Shown in pieces: positions 1 through 7,721 of a stretch of DNA of 11,108 nucleotides. Numbering within the stretch: the first letter of the stretch is position 1; the number at the start of each line of letters is the position of its first letter. Source of the stretch: Bacteroidetes bacterium ADurb.Bin302 (lineage in GTDB: Bacteria; Bacteroidota; Bacteroidia; Bacteroidales; Paludibacteraceae); assembly GCA_002069025.1 (NCBI GenBank), contig MWBK01000076.1:1-11108 (forward strand), read 5' to 3'. The position numbers and the translations under genes were made by a program. Below the pieces are notes generated by a model. It made no database searches. It had not been told where the DNA came from and saw only the letters and a program-made list of their open reading frames with translations.

Positions 1-1238
1 ACTTGCATAGTGAACGTTTCCCTAACATGAAAAATGTAATCTACATTGGCCAGGAGAAACATCGCGGAATGTATAATACTGCTGAGATATTACTTTTAGG
101 TAGTTCTATAAGCGATAAAAAATTAAATGAAGTAAAAGCTTCGGTTAAATGCCACGATGTAGTTAATATGCAATATACATCAGGTACAACAGGATTTCCG
201 AAAGGAGTTATGTTAACTCATCACAACATAGCCAATAATGGTTATTTCACCGGAGAGAATATGAAATTTACACAAGACGACAAATTGTGCGTATGTGTTC
301 CTCTATTTCACTGCTTCGGTGTTGTACTTGCAACAATGAATTGTTTGACACACGGATGCACTGAGGTTATGGTTGAAAAATTTGACCCACTTTTGGTATT
401 AGCTTCTGTACATCGCGAGAGATGCACTGCATTATATGGTGTTCCTACTATGTTTATAGCAGAGCTGAATCATCCTATGTTTGATATGTTTGATTTAACT
501 TGTCTACGCACCGGTATTATGGCAGGTAGTTTGTGTCCTATAGAGTTGATGCGAAAAGTATGTGATAAAATGCACATGACAATTACCAGCGTATATGGAT
601 TAACAGAAAGTTCTCCGGGTATGACTCAAACTACCGTTAATGATAGCTTTGAACAACGTTGTACTACAGTAGGTCGTAATTATCCTCTAGTTGAAGTTGA
701 AGTTATTGACCCGGAAACAGGGGAGATTTGTCCTCCTGAAGTTCAAGGCGAAATGTGCTGTAGAGGATATAATGTAATGAAAGGATACTACAAGAATCCG
801 GAAGCTACTGCCGAAACAATTGATAAAAACGGCTTTTTACATTCGGGCGACCTTGGCATAAAAGACAAAGACGGATATTACCGCATCACCGGACGTATTA
901 AGGATATGATTATTCGTGGAGGTGAAAACATATACCCAAGAGAAATTGAAGAATTCTTATATCATCTAGAGGGAGTTAGCGACGTACAAGTAGCCGCAAT
1001 CCCTTCAAAGAAATATGGAGAAGAGATCGGCGCATTCATAATTCTTAAAGAAGGTGCTAAACTCGAAGCCGAAGATGTAAAAGATTTTTGTAAGGATAAG
1101 ATTTCTCGTTACAAAATACCAAAATACATTTTCTTTGTTGATTCTTTCCCACTTACAGGTAGCGGAAAAATCCAAAAATTCAAACTTAAAGACATCGCTC
1201 TAAAAATATGTGCTGAGCAAGGTGTTGAAATTATTTAA
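1..1238 (+). CDS. Acyl-CoA synthetase (AMP-binding, ANL superfamily), 5' end outside window
   Basis: This is the C-terminal about 411 residues of an ATP-dependent fatty-acyl-CoA ligase, which activates a carboxylate to an acyl-adenylate and then a CoA thioester in the cytoplasm. Counting from the first full codon at position 3, it shows the AMP-binding P-loop [12 protein letters not shown] (58-69), YGLTE (198-202), GYYKNPEAT (261-269), HSGD (280-283), the hinge and A8 region [15 protein letters not shown] (298-312), and a GSGK with the adenylation lysine at 389. All core motifs are intact. Full-length relatives have roughly 550 residues, so about 140 N-terminal residues lie left of the window. 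The TTG at position 3 is not a credible start. The mix of motifs resembles the medium-chain ACSF2/FadD-like branch, but the substrate cannot be read from sequence. The next gene, 58 nt downstream, has its own promoter. Confidence 0.93.
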   Translation, partial: LHSERFPNMKNVIYIGQEKHRGMYNTAEILLLGSSISDKKLNEVKASVKCHDVVNMQYTSGTTGFPKGVMLTHHNIANNGYFTGENMKFTQDDKLCVCVPLFHCFGVVLATMNCLTHGCTEVMVEKFDPLLVLASVHRERCTALYGVPTMFIAELNHPMFDMFDLTCLRTGIMAGSLCPIELMRKVCDKMHMTITSVYGLTESSPGMTQTTVNDSFEQRCTTVGRNYPLVEVEVIDPETGEICPPEVQGEMCCRGYNVMKGYYKNPEATAETIDKNGFLHSGDLGIKDKDGYYRITGRIKDMIIRGGENIYPREIEEFLYHLEGVSDVQVAAIPSKKYGEEIGAFIILKEGAKLEAEDVKDFCKDKISRYKIPKYIFFVDSFPLTGSGKIQKFKLKDIALKICAEQGVEII

Positions 1239-1242
1239 TATG

Positions 1243-1272
1243 TTTGATATTATACAATAATCAATATCTTTG
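1243..1272 (+). promoter_or_regulatory. Bacteroidota-type promoter of the SIMPL gene
   Basis: The -7 element TATCTTTG (1265-1272) matches TAnnTTTG, and a TTTG at 1243-1246 sits 18 nt upstream as the -33 element. The -7 box ends 24 nt before the ATG at 1297, giving a short leader. It lies in the 58-nt gap after the acyl-CoA synthetase and suggests separate transcription of the next gene. Confidence 0.7.
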
Positions 1273-1296
1273 TAAAGCAACATAAAAACTAAGACT

Positions 1297-2010
1297 ATGG
1301 AAAATAAGAATTTTGCTATCATCATTGCAAGTGCATGTATTGGCGTTTGCATAGTAATTTCATCCATTATTTTTGCTTTCAGCATTAGCAGTTTAAGCGA
1401 AAATCAACGCACAGTGCAGGTAAAAGGTTTGTCAGAACGTGAAGTAGCAGCTAACGCTGTAATATGGCCTATCGTTTACAAAGATGCCGGTAACGATCTA
1501 ACTTCATTGTATGGTAGTATAGATAGTAAGAATCTGATTATAAAGAACTTTTTAATTGAGAATGGTATCTCAGAATCAGAAATTTCTATTGCAGCTCCAA
1601 ATGTAACAGACCGCTCTGCTGAAATGTATGGCCCGGAAAAAGCTGCATTTAGATTCTATGCAAGTGCAATTTTAACTGTTTCTACAGATAAGGTTGATTT
1701 AGTAAGAAGTTTGATTACTAAAATTTCAAGCATAGGCAAAAACAACATATCATTCAGTTCTGACGAATACCAAAATCAAATTGAATACAAGTACACAAAG
1801 CTTAATGATATTAAGAATGAAATGGTTGAGGAAGCAACCAAGAATGCAAGAGCTACTGCGCAAAAATTTGCCGATGATTCTGAAAGTTCTTTAGGTAAAA
1901 TCAAAACTGCATCACAAGGTCAATTCAGTATTAATAATAGAGATAACTACACTCCATACATAAAGATTGTAAGAGTAGTTAGTTCTATAGAATATTTTAT
2001 TAAGGACTAA
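1297..2010 (+). CDS. SIMPL domain (DUF541) protein, membrane-anchored
   Basis: The 237-residue protein has one hydrophobic N-terminal segment (about residues 6-31) followed by an extracytoplasmic domain. It reads as an uncleaved anchor or signal sequence, since no clear signal peptidase site is visible. The start of the soluble part, VQVKGLSEREVAANAVIWPIVY (40-61), is typical of SIMPL/DUF541 proteins (the family of mouse SIMPL and bacterial BP26/OMP28-like periplasmic proteins). An alpha-helical stretch around 168-194 and a C-terminal strand region IKIVRVVSSIEYFI also fit. The molecular function of bacterial SIMPL proteins is poorly defined. The ATG at 1297 is supported by the promoter 24 nt upstream. 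The gene is probably monocistronic, bounded by that promoter and the hairpin at 2030-2069. Confidence 0.85.
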   Translation: MENKNFAIIIASACIGVCIVISSIIFAFSISSLSENQRTVQVKGLSEREVAANAVIWPIVYKDAGNDLTSLYGSIDSKNLIIKNFLIENGISESEISIAAPNVTDRSAEMYGPEKAAFRFYASAILTVSTDKVDLVRSLITKISSIGKNNISFSSDEYQNQIEYKYTKLNDIKNEMVEEATKNARATAQKFADDSESSLGKIKTASQGQFSINNRDNYTPYIKIVRVVSSIEYFIKD

Positions 2011-2029
2011 ATAATTTAACATTTGATAT

Positions 2030-2069
2030 ATTAGTAAGGCGTTTAATTGATTTTAAACGCCTTACTAAT
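2030..2069. terminator. Bidirectional hairpin terminator between convergent genes
   Basis: There is a perfect 17-bp inverted repeat. The left arm is 2030-2046 (ATTAGTAAGGCGTTTAA), the loop is 6 nt (2047-2052), and the right arm is 2053-2069. It sits between the stop at 2010 (plus) and the stop at 2101 (minus), so it can serve both transcripts. The stem begins A-rich and ends T-rich, but no long U tract follows on either strand. Confidence 0.8.
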
Positions 2070-2100
2070 TTGTATAAGCACTATTTAATTTTATGCAGTT

Positions 2101-3051
2101 TTAGTAAACTCGAGTAATTGAACCACCTTCAAAAAAGTTTATAATGTTTTGACATGCGGCTGATGCCATAAGGTTGCGGACATCGCGAGTTGCTGTGCCG
2201 GCATGCGGAGATAAAACAACATTATCTAATTCAACTAATTCAGATGGAATCGTCGGTTCCTGCTCATAAACATCTAAGGCAGCACCGGCTATTATACCAT
2301 TCTGTAAAGCATAAATCAAAGCTTTTTCATCAACTACAGCACCGCGCGAGGTATTTACAAGATACGCAGTATATTTCATCATTTGTAAGCGTTCTAAATT
2401 AATAAGATGATGGGTTTCAAAAGTATATGGAGTGTTTACACTTACAACATCAGATACAGATAATAAGCCATCCAAATTTAGCCACTTTGCATCATATTTT
2501 TGTTCTATATCAGCAGAGACTCTATTTCTACTATTATACACAATCTTCATGCCTGATGCAACAGCCCTACGAGCTATGGCCTGACCCACATTACCAAAAC
2601 CTATAATTCCAAGAAGCTTCCCGTTTAAGCTATGCGAAAGATTTTCTAAAACTCCCCATTTCACCGATTGTTTACGAATTCTTCTGTCTGCATAACTTAT
2701 ATGTCTAACTAGATCTAGCATCATGCCAAAAGCAAGCTCGGCAGTCGGCTCAATAACAACATCCGGCGTATTCGTAACTACTATTCCTCTTTTTGAAGCA
2801 TATTCAACATCAATATTATTAAAACCTACTCCAAAATTTGAAATTATGCGCAATTTAGTACCTGCATCAATTATTTCTTTGTCAATTTTAAAATTAAACA
2901 TCGATAAAAGAGCATCACAATCGGTAATTTTATTCATTATCTCAGCTTTCGAAAAAGAGTTTTCTTTCGGCATTATACAATCATAACGATTCAGAATACT
3001 TGAATAAGATTCCGGAAACAATGCTTGTGTTATTAGAACTTTTATTTTCAT
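2101..3051 (-). CDS. D-isomer-specific 2-hydroxyacid dehydrogenase (PGDH/glyoxylate-reductase family)
   Basis: This 316-residue cytoplasmic NAD(P)-dependent enzyme is predicted to interconvert a 2-ketoacid and a D-2-hydroxyacid. The Rossmann dinucleotide-binding motif GFGNVG is at 151-156. The catalytic triad is visible: Arg236 in NTSRG, Glu265 in EQEP, and His283 in SPHAG. The lobe 1 substrate loop is NFGVGFNNID (72-81). The second Rossmann strand ends YNSRNR (172-177) rather than in an acidic residue, which hints at NADP(H) use; this is inference only. The length fits glyoxylate/hydroxypyruvate reductases and short phosphoglycerate dehydrogenases, with no ACT domain, so it is not a long SerA. 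Its ATG overlaps the rpoN stop by 4 nt (ATGA, 3048-3051), implying co-transcription and translational coupling. The exact substrate is unknown. Confidence 0.9.
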   Translation of the reverse strand: MKIKVLITQALFPESYSSILNRYDCIMPKENSFSKAEIMNKITDCDALLSMFNFKIDKEIIDAGTKLRIISNFGVGFNNIDVEYASKRGIVVTNTPDVVIEPTAELAFGMMLDLVRHISYADRRIRKQSVKWGVLENLSHSLNGKLLGIIGFGNVGQAIARRAVASGMKIVYNSRNRVSADIEQKYDAKWLNLDGLLSVSDVVSVNTPYTFETHHLINLERLQMMKYTAYLVNTSRGAVVDEKALIYALQNGIIAGAALDVYEQEPTIPSELVELDNVVLSPHAGTATRDVRNLMASAACQNIINFFEGGSITRVY

Positions 3052-4505
3052 ATCTTTTTACGTAAACGTGCTACCGGTAAACCCAGTTGCTCTCGATATT
3101 TAGCAACAGTACGCCTTGCTATTAAAAAACCTTTTTTTTGCAGAATGTCACATAATTTTTCATCCGCCAAGGGCCTTGACTTGTCTTCTTCTTCAATGCA
3201 AGTCTGCAAGATTCGTTTTATCTCACGAGTAGAAATTTCTTCTCCACTATCGGTCATTAAACCCTCGGTAAAAAAATGCTTTAACGAAAACAAACCAAAA
3301 TCTGTTTGGATATATTTACTGCCTGATACTCTCGACACGGTAGACACATCGCAATCTGATTTGTCTGCTATCTCTTTCATTGTCATTGGTTTAAGCAATG
3401 ACTCATCGCCTTCGCAAAAATACTTTTTTTGATATTGTATTATTGATCGCATCACTCTAAGCAAGGTATCATCTCTTTGCTTTATTGCATCAATAAAAGA
3501 TTTGGCACTGTCTAATTTTTGCTTTGCAAAATTAACTGCATCTTTCATTGCAGCAGTTTTGTTTTTCGGGTTCCCTGTATAATCTTCAAACAACTGCCTG
3601 TATTCTCTACTTACGTGCAAATCGGGTATATTTCTATTATTTAATGATAATGTATCTGACTCGCAATCATATATAAAATCAGGAGTAATAGCATCAGCCG
3701 AACGGACTAAAGCAGCCTCAATAAAGGCATTTCCCGGTTTTGGATTCAGTTTTAAAATTTCATCGGCTGCTGCCTTTAATTGCTCATCCGTTATATTAAG
3801 TTCCTTGCAAATCCTATCATAGTGTTTTTGTCCGAATTCATCGAAACATTCTTCAACAATTCGCATAGCGTTATCGAGAGACTCGGTCAATGGTTTTCGC
3901 TGCAGTTGCAACAATAAACATTCTTCAAGATATCTTGCACCAACGCCTGCAGGTTCTAAAGATTGTACATTCGATAAGGCCTCAAAAATTTCTGTTTCAG
4001 TTACATTCCAAGCTGTATGAACATTAATATCATCAACTATTTGCGCAACTTCTCGGCGCATGTAACCTTCTTCATCAATATTCCCGATTATATAATCACC
4101 TAATTTTTTCTGACGATCGCTCAACTGCATTAAGTGTAATTGTCCACTCAAATATTCTATAAAAGTTATACCATCAGAATACGAAAAATCGCTTTGCTTG
4201 TTATCATCAGGAGAATAATTATCAGATTGTATTTTATAATCGGCAATATCATCTTCGGGCAAATAATCATCCAATTCAGAATCTATATTTTCATCGGCAG
4301 ATTCGATATTATCTTCCCTATCCAATTGCAGATCATCGTGCTCTTCTATTTCTCCCCCTTCTTCAAGTGCCGGATTTTCTTCTAGTTCGTGTTTGATTTT
4401 TTCTTCTAATTCGAGAACGGAATACTCCAACAATTTGATGACCTGCAATTGCTGCGGCGACAGATTTTGCCGCATTTGCTGCTTCATTTGTTGTTTTAGT
4501 GCCAT
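3048..4505 (-). CDS. rpoN: RNA polymerase sigma-54 factor RpoN
   Basis: Sigma-54 directs core RNA polymerase to -24/-12 promoters, where transcription needs an AAA+ enhancer-binding activator. With ATG at 4505 the protein has 485 residues, normal for the family. Region I is the Gln/Leu-rich N-terminus (about 1-48, LSPQQLQVIKLLEYSV and ELEENPALEE). Region II is a strongly acidic linker (about 49-112). The core-binding domain follows (about 113-300). The C-terminal DNA-binding part has an HTH around 374-405 (MKEIADKSDCDVSTVSRV) and the RpoN box ARRTVAKYRE at 463-472. A longer reading from TTG at 4526 is possible, but that codon lies inside the predicted -7 box, so ATG 4505 is preferred. It is followed by the dehydrogenase gene and divergent from plsC. 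Confidence 0.97.
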   Translation of the reverse strand: MALKQQMKQQMRQNLSPQQLQVIKLLEYSVLELEEKIKHELEENPALEEGGEIEEHDDLQLDREDNIESADENIDSELDDYLPEDDIADYKIQSDNYSPDDNKQSDFSYSDGITFIEYLSGQLHLMQLSDRQKKLGDYIIGNIDEEGYMRREVAQIVDDINVHTAWNVTETEIFEALSNVQSLEPAGVGARYLEECLLLQLQRKPLTESLDNAMRIVEECFDEFGQKHYDRICKELNITDEQLKAAADEILKLNPKPGNAFIEAALVRSADAITPDFIYDCESDTLSLNNRNIPDLHVSREYRQLFEDYTGNPKNKTAAMKDAVNFAKQKLDSAKSFIDAIKQRDDTLLRVMRSIIQYQKKYFCEGDESLLKPMTMKEIADKSDCDVSTVSRVSGSKYIQTDFGLFSLKHFFTEGLMTDSGEEISTREIKRILQTCIEEEDKSRPLADEKLCDILQKKGFLIARRTVAKYREQLGLPVARLRKKI

Positions 4506-4515
4506 AAATTTCGGA

Positions 4516-4551
4516 TTTGAAGGCAAATGTACAAAAAAATCAGTACTTTTG
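4516..4551 (+). promoter_or_regulatory. Promoter of the plsC-ompA-like operon
   Basis: TACTTTTG (4544-4551) is an exact TAnnTTTG -7 element ending 26 nt before the ATG at 4578. The best -33 candidate, TTTG at 4516-4519, is 24 nt upstream, which is rather long, so the -7 is better supported than the -33. It overlaps the divergent rpoN promoter. Confidence 0.6.
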
Positions 4552-4556
4552 TCAAA
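4524..4556 (-). promoter_or_regulatory. Promoter of rpoN
   Basis: On the minus strand, TACATTTG (4531 down to 4524) matches the -7 consensus TAnnTTTG, with TTTG (4556 down to 4553) 21 nt upstream as -33. The -7 box ends 18 nt before the ATG at 4505. The -33 element nearly touches the -7 box of the divergent plsC promoter (4544-4551), so the two promoters overlap physically. Confidence 0.7.
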
Positions 4557-4577
4557 ACAGCATGTAAACCTTCAAAT

Positions 4578-5309
4578 ATGAACCCGTTTTTTAAAGCATT
4601 TTGGCTCCTTTATCTCATTTTTATTTATCTGCCAATAGGCATTATTGCAACCATTTTGTGCGCCATAATTACTATTGTTATGTGCGCTGTCGGAGACCAT
4701 AAAGTATGGGGATATTACCCCGGTAAATGGTGGGCACGTTTTATTTGTTTGCTAACTTTTTGTCGGGTTGAAGTTGTTGGAAGTGAGAATCTTAAAAAAG
4801 GTCAGTCTTATGTTTTTGCTGCAAATCACGCAAGCATATACGATGTATTCTTAATTTACGGATATATAGGCGTATCGTTCAAATGGATTATGAAAAAGGA
4901 GTTGCAAACAGTTCCTTTTATTGGAAAAGCATGTATGTCGGCAGGACATATTTATGTTAACAGAGATGGGGGAAAACAGGCTTTACAATCTATTCAAAGA
5001 GCCAAAGAAATATTAAGCGAAGGTGTTTCGGTTGTTGTATTCCCGGAGGGTTTCCGCACAAAAAATGGTGAGGTTGGACGTTTTAAACGAGGAGCGTTCG
5101 AAATATCTAAGGACATGCAATTACCAATAGTACCAATAAGCTTATCGGGATGCTACCAGGTGATGAAGGTAGGAAGTTCATATCCTGTACCGGGGAAACT
5201 TAAGCTACGCATACATCCACCTGTAGATTTTAAACCTCAAAACCATGAAGAAGAGCTACAATTGATAGAAAATATTCGCAATATAATTATCTCAGGAATC
5301 GAATCATGA
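4578..5309 (+). CDS. plsC: 1-acyl-sn-glycerol-3-phosphate acyltransferase (PlsC family)
   Basis: This is a membrane enzyme that transfers an acyl chain to the sn-2 position of lysophosphatidic acid, giving phosphatidic acid for phospholipid synthesis. From ATG 4578 it has 243 residues. A hydrophobic N-terminal segment (about 8-38) is followed by the LPLAT domain with its four blocks. These are NHASIYD (83-89, catalytic His84 and Asp89), the block II region IGKACMSAGHIYVNRD (115-130), FPEGFRTKNGEVGRFKRGAF (155-174, with FPEG at 155-158), and IVPIS (184-188). The frame is open upstream to an ATG at 4527, but that would start inside the promoter region and add 17 non-conserved residues. Its stop overlaps the next start (ATGA, 5306-5309). 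Other lysophospholipid or ornithine-lipid acyltransferases share the fold, so the substrate is inferred. Confidence 0.92.
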   Translation: MNPFFKAFWLLYLIFIYLPIGIIATILCAIITIVMCAVGDHKVWGYYPGKWWARFICLLTFCRVEVVGSENLKKGQSYVFAANHASIYDVFLIYGYIGVSFKWIMKKELQTVPFIGKACMSAGHIYVNRDGGKQALQSIQRAKEILSEGVSVVVFPEGFRTKNGEVGRFKRGAFEISKDMQLPIVPISLSGCYQVMKVGSSYPVPGKLKLRIHPPVDFKPQNHEEELQLIENIRNIIISGIES

Positions 5310-6940
5310 AACGTATTCTGCAAATAATTTTATGCCTATTCATCGGCATAACTGCATTAAATGCAGAACCAAACCCTAAAGCTTTTTTACAGATTGTGAA
5401 TTCTCTTGAGAAAGGAGAAAAAAAAGCAATTGAACTCATAACAAAGCAAATAAAAAAAGATAAAAAAGAAGCACAATGGTACTGGTTTGCAGATGATTAT
5501 TACGAATCGGAAGACAATACTGATGCTCGTATAGGGATATTAAAACAAGCTTTATCAGTTAAAAAATTATCGCAAATCGAAGAAACTCAATTAAGATTGG
5601 CAATGGCATATTTTGATGCCGGTAATTACAAATCAGCCGATTCTATACTTGCCGTATTAAAACAAAATAAGAAAGTTACAAAACTTCGCAGAAATTGCAT
5701 TATAGCAGACTCATTAAAACGAAATCCTATAGAAGTAATTGTTACTGATATGGGAGATAGCATCAACACTCCCTATGATAATATTTGGCCTTTTGCATCT
5801 ACAGATAAAGAACATTTCTTAAGTACAGTTGTAATTGGAAAAAAGAATTCGACTCCGGACCAGAACATTATTCAGGAAGATATTTTTGTAAGTACAAAGA
5901 AGAACGGGAAATGGCAATACACAGAAGTATTGAATGGCCCTATGCGTACTAACGAAAACGAAGGAGCTCAAAGCATTTCTGCCGATGGAAACTACATTTT
6001 TTATGTAGCTTGCAACAGAAGAGAAAATATTGGAAGTTGCGATATCTATTACATTATTAAAAACAAAAACACATGGAGTAAGCCTATTAATGCAGGCAGC
6101 CCTTTAAATACTCGTGATTGGGAAAGCACGCCTTGTATATCTGCCGGCAATTCTGTTATTTATTTTTCGAGTAACCGACCCGGAGGATACGGAGGAAAAG
6201 ATATTTGGGAAAGTACAATTAGCAAAACATCTAATGGTCAACTAATCTTTAGCGAGCCTAAAAACCTTGGGCCTAAGATTAATACTTCTGAGGATGAAAT
6301 CTCTCCATACATAGATCCTTATGGCAAATACTTATATTTTTCTTCGACAGGTCACGGTGGAATGGGCAGATTTGATGTTTTTTATACTCAAAAAGACAAA
6401 AATGCAGAATGGACAGAAGCTAAAAATATAGGTTATCCTATTAATACACATAAAGACGAATTCGGTTTTACTCTTGATGTAGATGGTCAAACAGCATATC
6501 TATCGTGCAATGGGTATGAAAAATTTTCGGCAAACAAAAGGATTTTTTCAATTAGACTACCGCAATCACTACAAATTAATCGTCCACTTGAGAATAAAGG
6601 AGATACTATAATATTAGAGAATATCTATTTTGATGTTGATATGGCATTGCTAAAACCTGAGTCTGCACCAAGCCTCGGAAATTTGCTTGATTTCCTTATT
6701 GTACATCCTAACTACAATGTTGAGATTTCGGGTCATACAGATAATTCAGGTACACGCGAACACAATCAAAGCCTTTCCATGGCAAGAGCAAAGGCTGTTG
6801 TAGAATACCTGACAAGACATCATATCTCGCCAAGTAGACTCACGTATGTTGGATATGGTATGGACAAACCAATAGCCTCAAACAACACTGATGAAGGACG
6901 TGCAAAAAACAGACGAATCGAGATAAGAATCAAACGTTAA
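5306..6940 (+). CDS. TPR / PD40 beta-propeller / OmpA peptidoglycan-binding envelope protein
   Basis: This 544-residue periplasmic or outer-membrane-associated protein begins with a signal peptide (1-20, cleavage likely after ALNA, before EPNPK). No lipobox cysteine is present, so it should not be a lipoprotein. Next comes a helical, TPR-like region (about 22-138). PD40/WD40-like propeller repeats follow (about 150-415), with recurring blade motifs such as SADGNYIFYVACNR, YFSSNRPGGYGGKDIW, and DPYGKYLYFSSTGHGGMGRFDVFY. A C-terminal OmpA domain (about 432-544) has NIYFDVDMALLKPES, GHTDNSG with Asp479, SMARA with Arg494, and NRRIEI (536-540 region). Asp and Arg 15 residues apart are the diaminopimelate-binding pair, so peptidoglycan anchoring is likely. 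The domain order resembles PorE of the Porphyromonas type IX secretion system, but no carboxypeptidase-regulatory-like domain is evident between propeller and OmpA part. It is translationally coupled to plsC. Confidence 0.9.
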   Translation: MKRILQIILCLFIGITALNAEPNPKAFLQIVNSLEKGEKKAIELITKQIKKDKKEAQWYWFADDYYESEDNTDARIGILKQALSVKKLSQIEETQLRLAMAYFDAGNYKSADSILAVLKQNKKVTKLRRNCIIADSLKRNPIEVIVTDMGDSINTPYDNIWPFASTDKEHFLSTVVIGKKNSTPDQNIIQEDIFVSTKKNGKWQYTEVLNGPMRTNENEGAQSISADGNYIFYVACNRRENIGSCDIYYIIKNKNTWSKPINAGSPLNTRDWESTPCISAGNSVIYFSSNRPGGYGGKDIWESTISKTSNGQLIFSEPKNLGPKINTSEDEISPYIDPYGKYLYFSSTGHGGMGRFDVFYTQKDKNAEWTEAKNIGYPINTHKDEFGFTLDVDGQTAYLSCNGYEKFSANKRIFSIRLPQSLQINRPLENKGDTIILENIYFDVDMALLKPESAPSLGNLLDFLIVHPNYNVEISGHTDNSGTREHNQSLSMARAKAVVEYLTRHHISPSRLTYVGYGMDKPIASNNTDEGRAKNRRIEIRIKR

Positions 6941-6943
6941 AGT

Positions 6944-7645
6944 CTATTCGAATGATATGTAGTGTGTAATGCGCTCAATATCATCAGCGGTAATATCATC
7001 AGAAATAGCTATTTCATCGGCAGAATTTAGCCTTTTATCTGTATTTGCATCACGCGCGTTTACTATTGCAAGTGCTTGATAGTATGATATATATGGATGA
7101 TTTTTCAGCTCTTTTATACTCAATTCATTCACTTTCATCTTTTTAATTGTCGATACATCAACCAAAACCCCATCTTTAATAAGATTAAAAATATTTTCAT
7201 CTAATCCATAAACCTCTAGCAATTGCTCTTTACAATAGAAACCGCCTAACTTATCTCTGAATTTTACTATTCTACGAGCAAATCCGCTACCTATTCCGCG
7301 TAAAGACTTGAGTTCAGTAGTATCAGCAGAATTTAATTCAATAGATAAATGTACATAGCTTTTCTTTTTGTACGGCTTGTAGTTATAAACTTTCTGATTA
7401 TTATTGTTTGTTTTTTCGACAGTGATAATATGATCCTTTTTGGCAGTCGAATCTTCATTCGCATATCTTACCGAATCAAACTGCTGAATAGCATTTAGTT
7501 CGGGTTCAATGTTGTCATTTTGATACTGCGCTAACACATAAGAACTGCATAGCTTGATACAAACTAAAATTAAGATAATTGATAGCAGTGCAAGCACTCC
7601 GCGCCTTTCCTGCTTAGTAAAGAAGAAATAATCTTTCCACTCCAT
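6944..7645 (-). CDS. Membrane-anchored helix-hairpin-helix protein (ComEA-like)
   Basis: This 233-residue protein has a short basic N-terminus (KQERR at 11-15) and a single transmembrane segment (about 17-39), which by the positive-inside rule places the rest outside the cytoplasm. A polar linker (40-100) follows. Tandem helix-hairpin-helix units come next: ELNSADTTELKSLRGIGSGF to GGFYCKEQLLEVYGL (103-148), and a second around KVNELSIKELKNHPYISYYQALAIVNAR (171-198). The first unit is typical of ComEA, the periplasmic DNA receptor for natural transformation. Bacteroidota carry several such proteins, and their role in DNA uptake is an inference. The stop is 3 nt from the convergent OmpA-like gene stop with no terminator between. 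The ATG at 7645 follows the -7 box at 7687-7694. Confidence 0.85.
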   Translation of the reverse strand: MEWKDYFFFTKQERRGVLALLSIILILVCIKLCSSYVLAQYQNDNIEPELNAIQQFDSVRYANEDSTAKKDHIITVEKTNNNNQKVYNYKPYKKKSYVHLSIELNSADTTELKSLRGIGSGFARRIVKFRDKLGGFYCKEQLLEVYGLDENIFNLIKDGVLVDVSTIKKMKVNELSIKELKNHPYISYYQALAIVNARDANTDKRLNSADEIAISDDITADDIERITHYISFE

Positions 7646-7686
7646 AAGACATAAAAATTAAGATGTTGATATTATATTTACGGCTG

Positions 7687-7721
7687 CAAATATAAGGCTA
7701 TTTTATAATACTGGTCACAAA
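7687..7721 (-). promoter_or_regulatory. Promoter of the helix-hairpin-helix gene
   Basis: On the minus strand TATATTTG (7694 down to 7687) matches TAnnTTTG. A TTTG (7721 down to 7718) 23 nt upstream could be the -33 element and would lie inside the 3' end of the upstream symporter gene. The leader to the ATG at 7645 is about 36 nt. The -7 box sits on one arm of an 8-bp inverted repeat (7672-7679 / 7688-7695). Confidence 0.5.

Noticed and set aside
1200..1385. 61-codon minus-strand reading frame
   Set aside because: It overlaps the end of the acyl-CoA synthetase and the start of the SIMPL gene, both well supported, and resembles no known protein.
4506..4526. TTG start giving a 492-residue RpoN
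   Set aside because: The codon lies inside the predicted rpoN -7 box; ATG at 4505 gives a normal N-terminus directly before region I.
4527..4577. ATG at 4527 as start of the acyltransferase
   Set aside because: It would precede the predicted plsC -7 box (4544-4551) and add 17 residues with no family similarity; ATG 4578 fits the promoter and the usual N-terminus.
7672..7695. 8-bp inverted repeat as a terminator of the symporter gene
   Set aside because: The stem is entirely A/T and overlaps the -7 box of the next gene; an intrinsic terminator is unlikely.
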